NCBI RefSeq assembly: GCF_003700275.1
Contig: NZ_RBRE01000061.1
Coordinates: 1 to 64,000, forward strand
Reading direction: 5' to 3'
Source of the DNA: Pseudomonas cichorii
Lineage (GTDB): Bacteria > Pseudomonadota > Gammaproteobacteria > Pseudomonadales > Pseudomonadaceae
Length of the DNA stretch: 64,000 nucleotides
Below are positions 57,064-64,000 of the stretch, one piece after another. The notes under the pieces are model-generated. The model was not told where the DNA came from and ran no database searches. It was given only the letters and a program-made list of their open reading frames with translations. A program made the position numbers and the translations under genes. The first letter of the stretch is position 1, and each line of letters opens with the position of its first letter.

Positions 57064-58404
57064 ATGACTACAAGAAAGTATTTCGGAACGGACGGTATTC
57101 GTGGCCGCGTAGGGCAGTTTCCAATTACGCCTGAGTTCATGCTCAAGCTCGGCTGGGCTGCCGGTATGGCATTTCGCCGGATGGGGGCCTGCCGAATTCT
57201 TGTCGGCAAGGACACGCGCATTTCTGGCTACATGTTCGAGTCTGCACTGGAGGCCGGTATTTCGGCGGCCGGTGCCGATGTCATGCTGCTGGGGCCGATG
57301 CCTACGCCGGCTATCGCCTACCTGACCCGCACGTTCCATGCTGAAGCAGGTATCGTTATCAGTGCCTCCCACAATCCGCATTACGACAACGGCATCAAGT
57401 TTTTCTCGGGCAAGGGCACCAAGCTGCCTGACGAGATCGAGCAGATGATCGAAGAGCTGCTGGATACGCCGATGACCGTTGCCGAATCCGAAAAGCTCGG
57501 CAAGGTTTCGCGGATCAACGATGCGGCAGGCCGTTACATCGAATTCTGCAAGAGCAGCGTGCCGACCAGCACCAGTTTCGCTGGCCTCAAGCTGGTGATC
57601 GATTGCGCACACGGTGCTACCTACAAAGTGGCTCCCAACGTGTTCCGTGAGCTGGGTGCGCAGGTCGTTGTGCTTTCGGCGCAGCCCGATGGCCTCAATA
57701 TCAACAAGGATTGCGGCTCCACCCACATGGGCGCTCTGCAGGCTGCCGTAGTGGCCGAAAAGGCGGATCTGGGGATTGCCTTTGATGGCGATGGCGACCG
57801 TGTTCTGATGGTCGATCATACCGGGGCAATCGTCGATGGCGATGAGTTGCTGTACATCATTGCCTGCGATCTGCAGGAGCGTGATCGCCTGCAGGGCGGC
57901 GTAGTCGGGACCCTGATGAGCAACCTGGGCCTGGAGCTGGCGCTGGCCGAGAGGAATATTCCGTTCGTGCGCGCCAATGTCGGTGACCGCTATGTGATTG
58001 CCGAGCTGCTGGAGCGCAACTGGCAGATCGGCGGGGAAAACTCCGGACATATCGTCTGCTTCCAGCACACCACGACCGGCGATGCGATTATTGCCGCCTT
58101 GCAGGTGCTGCTTGCCTTGCGTCGCAACGGCGTCAGCCTGTGCGAGGTTCGCCAGAAGCTGCGCAAGTGCCCTCAGGTACTGGTCAACGTGCGTTTTGGC
58201 GGTGGCGTTGATCCGGTTACCCATCCTTCGGTGCAGGAAGCCTGTGCCCGGGTTACCGAGGAAATGGCAGGGCGTGGCCGGGTGCTGCTACGCAAGTCTG
58301 GCACCGAGCCATTGGTACGGGTAATGGTCGAGGGCGAGGACGAAACACAGGTCAGAAACTACGCCGATGAGCTGGCAAAGCTTGTTGCTGAAGTTTGCGC
58401 CTGA
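57064..58404 (+). CDS. glmM: Phosphoglucosamine mutase GlmM
   Basis: 446 residues. Catalytic serine loop ISASHNPHYDNG with Ser102, metal-binding DGDGDR with Asp241, Asp243 and Asp245, and the sugar-phosphate loop RKSGTEPLVRVMVEG near the C-terminus. It turns glucosamine-6-phosphate into glucosamine-1-phosphate for UDP-GlcNAc. The ATG at 57064 follows a TTG at 57061; GGAG lies upstream of both and the ATG fits the distance better. Confidence 0.97.
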   Translation: MTTRKYFGTDGIRGRVGQFPITPEFMLKLGWAAGMAFRRMGACRILVGKDTRISGYMFESALEAGISAAGADVMLLGPMPTPAIAYLTRTFHAEAGIVISASHNPHYDNGIKFFSGKGTKLPDEIEQMIEELLDTPMTVAESEKLGKVSRINDAAGRYIEFCKSSVPTSTSFAGLKLVIDCAHGATYKVAPNVFRELGAQVVVLSAQPDGLNINKDCGSTHMGALQAAVVAEKADLGIAFDGDGDRVLMVDHTGAIVDGDELLYIIACDLQERDRLQGGVVGTLMSNLGLELALAERNIPFVRANVGDRYVIAELLERNWQIGGENSGHIVCFQHTTTGDAIIAALQVLLALRRNGVSLCEVRQKLRKCPQVLVNVRFGGGVDPVTHPSVQEACARVTEEMAGRGRVLLRKSGTEPLVRVMVEGEDETQVRNYADELAKLVAEVCA

Positions 58405-58470
58405 TTTTGGCTTGCCAGTGTTGAAAGTGTTGGGTAACATCTGCGCCCACTTTGACCGACGAGGTGTAGC

Positions 58471-59226
58471 ATGCGTCGCCCTATGGTAGCTGGTAACTGG
58501 AAGATGCACGGTACCCGCGCCAGCGTCGCTGAGCTGATCGCCGGGCTTGCCGGGCAGGTTCTGCCAAGCGATGTTGATGTCGCGGTTATGCCTCCAAGTC
58601 TCTATATCACTCAGGTGATCGAAGGGCTCAAGGGCCAGTCGGTCACTGTCGGTGCCCAGAATGCTGCGATACAGGCGGCACAAGGTGCATTGACGGGTGA
58701 GATAGCGTCGAGTCAGTTGGCTGATGCAGGTTGCAGGTTTGTACTGGTTGGGCACTCCGAGCGCCGCCAATTGATTGGTGAGCAGGATGATGTTCTTAAC
58801 CGCAAGTTTGCGGCAATTCAGGCGAGTGGCCTGATACCGGTGTTGTGCATAGGGGAAACCCTGGAGCAGCGCGAAGCGGGTCAGACACTGGAAGTTGTCG
58901 GGCAACAGCTCGATAGCATCATCGCCGAATTCGGCATTGGTGCATTTGTTGATGCAGTAATCGCTTACGAGCCGGTCTGGGCCATTGGCACCGGGCTGAC
59001 AGCCTCGCCTCAGCAGGCGCAGGAAGTGCACGCAGCTATTCGCGCGCAACTGGCGAAAGAGAATTCCGAAGTCGCACAAGGCGTGCGTCTTCTTTATGGC
59101 GGCAGCGTGAAGGCGGCCAATGCGGTCGAACTGTTCAGCATGCCGGATATCGATGGGGGGCTCATTGGTGGAGCTTCCCTGAATGCAGATGAGTTCGGTG
59201 CGATCTGTCGCGCCGCGGGAAACTGA
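58471..59226 (+). CDS. tpiA: Triose-phosphate isomerase TpiA
   Basis: 251 residues. The N-terminal GNWKMHG loop with the catalytic Lys, GHSERRQ with the catalytic His near 94 and AYEPVWAIGTG with Glu near 168 are present, plus LYGGSVKAANA for phosphate binding. It links dihydroxyacetone phosphate and glyceraldehyde-3-phosphate. GAGG precedes the ATG. It is 4 bases ahead of secG. Confidence 0.97.
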   Translation: MRRPMVAGNWKMHGTRASVAELIAGLAGQVLPSDVDVAVMPPSLYITQVIEGLKGQSVTVGAQNAAIQAAQGALTGEIASSQLADAGCRFVLVGHSERRQLIGEQDDVLNRKFAAIQASGLIPVLCIGETLEQREAGQTLEVVGQQLDSIIAEFGIGAFVDAVIAYEPVWAIGTGLTASPQQAQEVHAAIRAQLAKENSEVAQGVRLLYGGSVKAANAVELFSMPDIDGGLIGGASLNADEFGAICRAAGN

Positions 59227-59230
59227 GAAA

Positions 59231-59611
59231 ATGCTGGAAACAGTCGTAGTCGTTTTTCATCTGTTGGGCGCTCTGGGCGTTGTTGCTCTGGTATTGCTGC
59301 AACAGGGTAAAGGTGCGGACGCAGGTGCGTCTTTCGGAGCAGGTGCATCAAATACTGTGTTCGGAGGGCAAGGAACCTCTACCTTTCTGAGTAAGTTTAC
59401 TGCTATACTCGCCGCAGCTTTTTTCATAACCAGCTTGGGGTTAGGTTACTTTGCTAAAGAGAAAGCTCAAGGGCTGACTCAAGTAGGTTTGCCAGATCCA
59501 GCGGTATTGGAAGTGAAACAAAAACCGGCAGCAGATGATGTTCCGGTGCTCGAAGGGCAAAAGCCAGCTGTTGTTCCAGCTGACGTACCTCAAGCTCCAG
59601 AGCAGAAGTAA
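59231..59611 (+). CDS. secG: Protein translocase subunit SecG
   Basis: 126 residues. Two membrane helices (about 1-20 and 54-75) with the conserved LLQQGKGADAGASFGAGASN cytosolic loop between, then a Pro/Ala/Val-rich tail that is typical of Pseudomonas SecG. It is the third part of the SecYEG channel. The frame is open to 59183, but the ATG at 59231 gives MLETVVVVFHLLGAL, the usual start. Confidence 0.93.
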   Translation: MLETVVVVFHLLGALGVVALVLLQQGKGADAGASFGAGASNTVFGGQGTSTFLSKFTAILAAAFFITSLGLGYFAKEKAQGLTQVGLPDPAVLEVKQKPAADDVPVLEGQKPAVVPADVPQAPEQK

Positions 59612-59658
59612 AAAAGAATTCGGCGATGTTCGTTGAGGTCGCCAAAAAGAGTTGTAAT

Positions 59659-59744
59659 GCCGAGGTGGTGGAATTGGTAGACACGCAACCTTGAGGTGGT
59701 TGTGCCCATAGGGTGTAGGGGTTCGAGTCCCCTTCTCGGTACCA
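59659..59744 (+). tRNA. tRNA-Leu (anticodon GAG)
   Basis: 86 bases with CCA encoded. Acceptor arms GCCGAGG and CCTTCTCGG-type ends pair, the anticodon stem CAACC/GGTTG encloses the loop TTGAGGT, and a long variable arm (GCCCATAGGGT) as well as the T-arm (GGGGTTCGAGTCCCC) mark it as a class II leucine tRNA. The secG-tRNA-Leu-tRNA-fMet order is standard. Confidence 0.97.
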
Positions 59745-59756
59745 ATTAAGCAGGAT

Positions 59757-59774
59757 AGCCCGCACTAGCGGGCT
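59757..59774 (+). terminator. Terminator after tRNA-Leu
   Basis: AGCCCGC and GCGGGCT with loop ACTA, followed by TTCTTG. It ends the transcript of secG/tRNA-Leu before the separate tRNA-fMet promoter. Confidence 0.8.
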
Positions 59775-59795
59775 TTCTTGTAGGTGGATGTTCGA

Positions 59796-59824
59796 TTGAC
59801 CCTTTAAGGGAACGGTCGTATACT
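59796..59824 (+). promoter_or_regulatory. Sigma-70 promoter of tRNA-fMet
   Basis: TTGACC at 59796-59801 and TATACT at 59819-59824 are 17 bases apart, near consensus. The tRNA begins 17 bases after the -10. Confidence 0.88.
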
Positions 59825-59840
59825 TCCGCCCCAGCTTTGT

Positions 59841-59917
<77 letters not shown>

Positions 59918-59926
59918 GTTTCGCGA

Positions 59927-59949
59927 AGCCCCTATTCTAGGGGCTTTTT
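59927..59949 (+). terminator. Terminator after tRNA-fMet
   Basis: AGCCCCT and AGGGGCT with loop ATTCT, followed by TTTT. It ends the initiator tRNA transcript before rimP. Confidence 0.85.
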
Positions 59950-60046
59950 GTTAGCTGGACAGTACATGACGCCGGTGTTCAGCGGCGTTTTCGTGATGGG
60001 CTTAAGCCCATTTTTTTATTTTTAAAGCATGCACGAGGGGGTTCAG

Positions 60047-60505
60047 GTGTCGAGCAAGCTAGAACAGTTGCAGGCCTTGTTGGCCCCTGTGGTCGAGGCT
60101 CTTGGCTATCAATGCTGGGGAATAGAGTTTCTTTCCCAGGGCCGACATTCACTGCTGCGCATTTATATCGACAAAGAAGGTGGCGTACTGGTGGAAGACT
60201 GCGAAACAGTCAGTCGCCAGGTCAGCGGTGTATTGGATGTAGAAGATCCCATCAGCGCTGAATACACGCTTGAAGTGTCTTCTCCCGGCATGGATCGCCC
60301 ACTGTTCACTCTTGAACAGTTTGCTTTGCACGCTGGGGAACAAGTGAAAATAAAGCTGCGCTCGCCATTCGATGGTCGACGCAACTTTCAGGGTCTTCTC
60401 CGCGGGGTGGAGGAGCAGGATGTCGTGGTGCATGTAGAAGACCACGAATACCTGTTGCCGATCGACTTGATCGACAAAGCCAACATTATTCCCACGTTTG
60501 ACTGA
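60047..60505 (+). CDS. rimP: Ribosome maturation factor RimP
   Basis: 152 residues. The N-terminal alpha/beta domain (RIYIDKEGGVLVEDCETVSRQ) and the Sm-like C-terminal domain (FQGLLRGVEEQDVVVHVEDHEYLLPIDLIDKANI) are complete. It aids 30S subunit assembly. The GTG at 60047 with GAGGGGG five to six bases upstream gives the usual start MSSKLEQL; the frame is open to 60029. It heads the rimP-nusA-infB operon. Confidence 0.96.
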   Translation: MSSKLEQLQALLAPVVEALGYQCWGIEFLSQGRHSLLRIYIDKEGGVLVEDCETVSRQVSGVLDVEDPISAEYTLEVSSPGMDRPLFTLEQFALHAGEQVKIKLRSPFDGRRNFQGLLRGVEEQDVVVHVEDHEYLLPIDLIDKANIIPTFD

Positions 60506-60564
60506 GACGTGCCAGATACTGCGGATCCCGCGGATCCAATGGCTTGCGAAAGGCGAGGCGTACG

Positions 60565-62046
60565 ATGAGCAAAGAAGTACTGCTGGTTGTTGAGTCGGTG
60601 TCCAATGAAAAGGGCGTTCCGGCAGGTGTGATTTTTGAAGCGTTGGAGCTGGCCCTGGCCACTGCTACCAAAAAGCGTTTTGAAGATGAAGTTGAACTGC
60701 GTGTGGAAATCAACCGCCACACCGGAAACTACGAGACTTTCCGTCGCTGGACTGTGGTCGAAGACGAAGATCTGGACGATCCGGCCTACGAGCTGGCTGT
60801 TGATCAGGCCCAGGCCAAGAAGCCGGGTGCTGTCGCTGGCGATCTTATCGAAGAAAAGATCGAGTCCATCGAGTTCGGTCGCATTGCTGCGCAGACCGCC
60901 AAGCAAGTCATTGTGCAAAAGGTTCGTGAAGCCGAGCGTGCTCAGGTGGTCGATGCCTATCGCGAGCGTCTGGGCGAAATCATTTCCGGCACTGTGAAAA
61001 AGGTTACACGTGACAATGTCATCGTTGACCTGGGCAACAATGCCGAAGCACTGCTGGCTCGCGAAGACATCATCTCCCGGGAGACTTTCCGGGTCGGTGT
61101 ACGTCTGCGGGCTCTGCTGAAAGAAATTCGCACTGAAAACCGTGGCCCTCAGTTGATCCTGTCGCGTACTGCGCCAGAGATGCTGATCGAGCTTTTCCGT
61201 ATCGAAGTACCGGAAATTGCCGAAGGTCTGATCGAGGTGATGGCTGCCTCCCGTGACCCGGGTTCGCGTGCAAAAATCGCTGTTCGCTCCAAGGACAAAC
61301 GAATCGACCCGCAAGGCGCCTGTATCGGCATGCGTGGTTCGCGTGTTCAAGCCGTATCCGGCGAGTTGGGTGGCGAGCGTGTGGATATCGTGCTCTGGGA
61401 CGATAACCCGGCGCAGTTCGTGATCAACGCAATGTCCCCTGCAGAAGTGGCGGCAATCATCGTCGATGAAGATGCCCATGCAATGGATATCGCTGTTGGT
61501 GCGGACAACCTGGCTCAGGCCATTGGTCGTGGCGGTCAGAACGTGCGTCTGGCCAGTCAGTTGACTGGCTGGACCCTGAACGTGATGACCGAATCGGACA
61601 TCCAGGCCAAACAGCAGGCAGAGACTGGCGACATTCTGCGCAACTTCATCGACGAGCTGGAAGTCGACGAAGACCTGGCGCAGGTGCTGGTTGATGAAGG
61701 CTTCACCAGCCTGGAAGAGATTGCCTACGTACCGCTGGAAGAAATGCTCAACATCGATGGCTTTGACGAAGAAACCGTCAACGAGCTTCGCGCTCGTGCC
61801 AAGGATCGCTTGTTGACTAAAGCCATCGCTACTGAGGAAAAGCTGGCAGACGCCCATCCGGCCGAAGACCTGCTCTCGCTTGAGGGTATGGACAAGGATT
61901 TGGCGATGGAACTGGCGGTGCGCGGCGTAATTACCCGCGAAGACCTGGCCGAGCAGTCTATTGATGACCTGCTCGACATCGACGGCATTGACGATGATCG
62001 TGCCGGCAAGTTGATCATGGCCGCCCGAGCCCATTGGTTCGAGTAA
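60565..62046 (+). CDS. nusA: Transcription termination/antitermination factor NusA
   Basis: 493 residues. N-terminal RNA-polymerase-binding domain (about 1-130), S1 domain (about 135-200, with SGTVKKVTRDNVIVDL), two KH domains (about 205-345, with DPQGACIGMRGSRVQAV and IGRGGQNVRLASQL) and two acidic C-terminal repeats (about 365-493) as in E. coli. The ATG at 60565 gives MSKEVLLVVESVSNEK; AGGCGAGG precedes it. It controls pausing, termination and antitermination. Confidence 0.97.
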   Translation: MSKEVLLVVESVSNEKGVPAGVIFEALELALATATKKRFEDEVELRVEINRHTGNYETFRRWTVVEDEDLDDPAYELAVDQAQAKKPGAVAGDLIEEKIESIEFGRIAAQTAKQVIVQKVREAERAQVVDAYRERLGEIISGTVKKVTRDNVIVDLGNNAEALLAREDIISRETFRVGVRLRALLKEIRTENRGPQLILSRTAPEMLIELFRIEVPEIAEGLIEVMAASRDPGSRAKIAVRSKDKRIDPQGACIGMRGSRVQAVSGELGGERVDIVLWDDNPAQFVINAMSPAEVAAIIVDEDAHAMDIAVGADNLAQAIGRGGQNVRLASQLTGWTLNVMTESDIQAKQQAETGDILRNFIDELEVDEDLAQVLVDEGFTSLEEIAYVPLEEMLNIDGFDEETVNELRARAKDRLLTKAIATEEKLADAHPAEDLLSLEGMDKDLAMELAVRGVITREDLAEQSIDDLLDIDGIDDDRAGKLIMAARAHWFE

Positions 62047-62072
62047 CAGGCGCGGCCTGAGGAGAGAAGTGC

Positions 62073-64000
62073 ATGACGCAAGTCACGGTGAAACAACTGG
62101 CCGATGAGGTCAAAACACCGGTAGAGCGCCTGCTGCAGCAGATGCGTGAGGCAGGTCTGCCGCACACCGCCGCCGAGGAAAATGTGTCCGACAGTGAAAA
62201 GCAATCGTTGCTGACTCACTTGAAAAGCAGTCACAAGGCTAAGGTGGAAGAGCCGCGCAAGATTACCTTGCAGCGCAAGACCACAAGCACCTTGCGTGTT
62301 GCTGGCAGCAAAAGCATCAGCGTTGAAGTGCGCAAGAAGAAAGTTTTCGTGCAACGCAGCCCGGAAGAAATTGAAGCCGAGCGCAAGCGTGAGCTGGATG
62401 AACGCCGTGCGGTAGAAAATGCCGCTCGTCAAAAGGCTGAAGAAGAGTCCAAGCGTCGCGCCGAAGAAGAAGCGCGCCGCCAGCCTGCTGCCCAACCGGT
62501 TGCCAGCGAAGCCTCTGCACCAGCTCCAGTGGCTGCTGCCGCTGCCGAGCCAGTGCGTGAAGCATCTGCGGCACCTGCTGCTGCGCCAACATCTGCAGCA
62601 CCAGCTGCACCTGTTGTCGAAGTTCGCAAGCGTGATGATCAGCGTCGTCCGGACAAGACCCGTGGCGATGACCGCAATGCTCGTAGTGGCGACGGTGAGC
62701 GCAAGAATGCTCCGCATCGTGCTTCGGTAAAAGAGAAAGCACCAGCTCCGCGTGTTGCGCCTCGTACTACCGATGAAGAAAGCGATGGTTTCCGTCGTGG
62801 CGGTCGTGGCAAGTCCAAGCTGAAGAAACGCAATGCCCACGGTTTCCAGAACCCTACCGGTCCGGTTATTCGTGACGTTGCCATCGGCGAGACCATCACG
62901 GTCGGCGAGCTGTCGGCACAGATGTCCGTCAAGGCAGCTGAAGTCATCAAGTTCATGTTCAAGCTGGGCACTCCGGTGACCATCAACCAGGTACTGGATC
63001 AGGAAACTGCCCAGTTGATCGCCGAAGAGCTGGGCCACAAGGTCACGCTGGTCAGCGACAACGCCCTGGAAGATTCCCTGGCCGAATCGCTGAAGTTCGT
63101 CGGCGAAACCTTCGCCCGTGCTCCGGTCGTGACGGTAATGGGTCACGTTGACCACGGTAAGACGTCCCTGCTCGACTATATCCGTCGTGCCAAGGTAGCT
63201 GCTGGCGAAGCCGGTGGTATCACCCAGCACATCGGTGCCTACCACGTTGAAACCGAACGCGGCATGGTTACCTTCCTCGACACCCCGGGTCACGCCGCGT
63301 TTACCGCAATGCGTGCCCGTGGTGCCAAGGCGACCGATATCGTCATCCTGGTCGTTGCTGCTGACGACGGCGTGATGCCGCAAACCATCGAAGCCGTTCA
63401 GCATGCTGTCGCTGCTGGCGTGCCACTGGTGGTTGCAGTGAACAAGATCGACAAGCCGGGTGCAGATCTCGATCGCATCCGTAGCGAGTTGTCGGTTCAC
63501 GGCGTGACTTCCGAAGAGTGGGGCGGTGATACGCCTTTCGTTCCGGTTTCCGCGAAAATGGGTACCGGCGTTGACGAACTGCTCGAAGCGGTCCTGCTGC
63601 AAGCCGAAGTCCTGGAGCTCAAGGCCACTCCATCGGCTCCTGGCCGTGGTGTCGTGGTCGAGTCCCGTCTGGACAAGGGCCGCGGCCCGGTTGCGACGGT
63701 TCTGGTTCAGGACGGTACGCTGCGTCAGGGCGACATGGTTCTGGTCGGCTCGAACTTCGGCCGTATCCGCGCCATGCTCGACGAGAACGGCAAGCCTGTA
63801 AAAGAAGCTGGCCCGTCGATTCCGGTCGAGATTCTCGGTCTGGATGGCACGCCGGATGCCGGCGACGAGATGAGCGTACTGGCTGACGAGAAGAAGGCCC
63901 GTGAGGTCGCTCTGTTCCGTCAAGGCAAGTTCCGCGAAGTCAAACTGGCTCGCGCTCATGCTGGCAAGCTGGAAAACATCTTCGAGAACATGGGTCAGGA
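62073..64000 (+). CDS. infB: Translation initiation factor IF-2, partial (runs off right edge)
   Basis: 642 codons are in the window; the stop lies beyond 64000. The N-terminal part (about 1-290) has the IF2_N helix and a charged, Ala/Glu/Arg/Pro-rich linker. The GTPase domain follows: GHVDHGKT at 357-364 (G1), DTPGHAAFTAM (G3), NKIDKP (G4) and VSAKMG (G5). The domain II begins after about 535. IF-2 brings initiator tRNA to the 30S subunit; its gene follows that tRNA here. Start ATG at 62073 with GAGGAGA nine bases before it. The N-terminal region could contain an internal start for a shorter form, which I did not place. Confidence 0.97.
   Translation, partial: MTQVTVKQLADEVKTPVERLLQQMREAGLPHTAAEENVSDSEKQSLLTHLKSSHKAKVEEPRKITLQRKTTSTLRVAGSKSISVEVRKKKVFVQRSPEEIEAERKRELDERRAVENAARQKAEEESKRRAEEEARRQPAAQPVASEASAPAPVAAAAAEPVREASAAPAAAPTSAAPAAPVVEVRKRDDQRRPDKTRGDDRNARSGDGERKNAPHRASVKEKAPAPRVAPRTTDEESDGFRRGGRGKSKLKKRNAHGFQNPTGPVIRDVAIGETITVGELSAQMSVKAAEVIKFMFKLGTPVTINQVLDQETAQLIAEELGHKVTLVSDNALEDSLAESLKFVGETFARAPVVTVMGHVDHGKTSLLDYIRRAKVAAGEAGGITQHIGAYHVETERGMVTFLDTPGHAAFTAMRARGAKATDIVILVVAADDGVMPQTIEAVQHAVAAGVPLVVAVNKIDKPGADLDRIRSELSVHGVTSEEWGGDTPFVPVSAKMGTGVDELLEAVLLQAEVLELKATPSAPGRGVVVESRLDKGRGPVATVLVQDGTLRQGDMVLVGSNFGRIRAMLDENGKPVKEAGPSIPVEILGLDGTPDAGDEMSVLADEKKAREVALFRQGKFREVKLARAHAGKLENIFENMGQ

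Noticed and set aside
61725..63959. Long minus-strand frame opposite nusA and infB
   Set aside because: Spans two certain genes in antisense; composition is that of a shadow frame.

Overview
The window is a Pseudomonas chromosome segment. The gene order of the right half (smpB, ratA, rnfH, bamE, fur, recN, grpE-dnaK-dnaJ, dapB, carAB, greA, yhbY, rlmE, ftsH, folP, glmM, tpiA, secG, tRNAs, rimP, nusA, infB) is the standard gammaproteobacterial/pseudomonad housekeeping block. High GC, REP-type repeats of the pseudomonad kind and a cysteine-free Fur agree with this. A fluorescent pseudomonad, possibly of the P. syringae group, is the best guess; the species is not proven by sequence reading alone.

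The left 28 kb looks like a mobile genomic island. A P4-type tyrosine integrase (26638-27894) sits beside the 3' end of the tmRNA gene ssrA (28082-28473, minus strand), a classic integration site. Behind it come a coupled small ORF, a regulatory stretch rich in inverted repeats (25.6-26.6 kb), a DUF3987/YfjI-type gene, a small accessory gene and a second, unrelated tyrosine recombinase with a partner gene. The cargo is mainly antiphage-type functions: a type I restriction-modification operon (small HTH protein, HsdM, HsdS, HsdR, YgjP-type metallopeptidase; 14528-22611); a divergent two-gene operon of a 1593-aa GHKL-ATPase/DUF3883 protein and a NERD-domain SF1 helicase (7863-14352); and a type IV McrBC pair (3834-7432) whose McrB carries an EVE/PUA-like insertion inside its motor domain. 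At the far left are an alpha/beta hydrolase and an apparently frameshifted ankyrin-repeat gene. I see no second copy of the ssrA end, so the left border is unresolved or outside the window.

From 28.5 to 38 kb lies the lactate cluster: lldP-lutA-lutB-lutC-dld on the minus strand with mostly 1-4 nt overlaps, and the divergent regulator gene lldR. A perfect palindrome (36818-36834) just downstream of the lldP promoter is the likely LldR operator. smpB, the protein partner of tmRNA, follows.

From 38 kb to the end the window is core genome. Readable control sites include a LexA box before recN, sigma-32 promoters before grpE and dnaK (the latter overlapping the grpE stop codon), a hairpin-rich carA leader, several intrinsic terminators, and a sigma-70 promoter for the initiator tRNA. 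infB runs off the right edge.

The candidate for a little-described system is the two-gene ATPase-DUF3883 / NERD-helicase operon, with the EVE-inserted McrB second.
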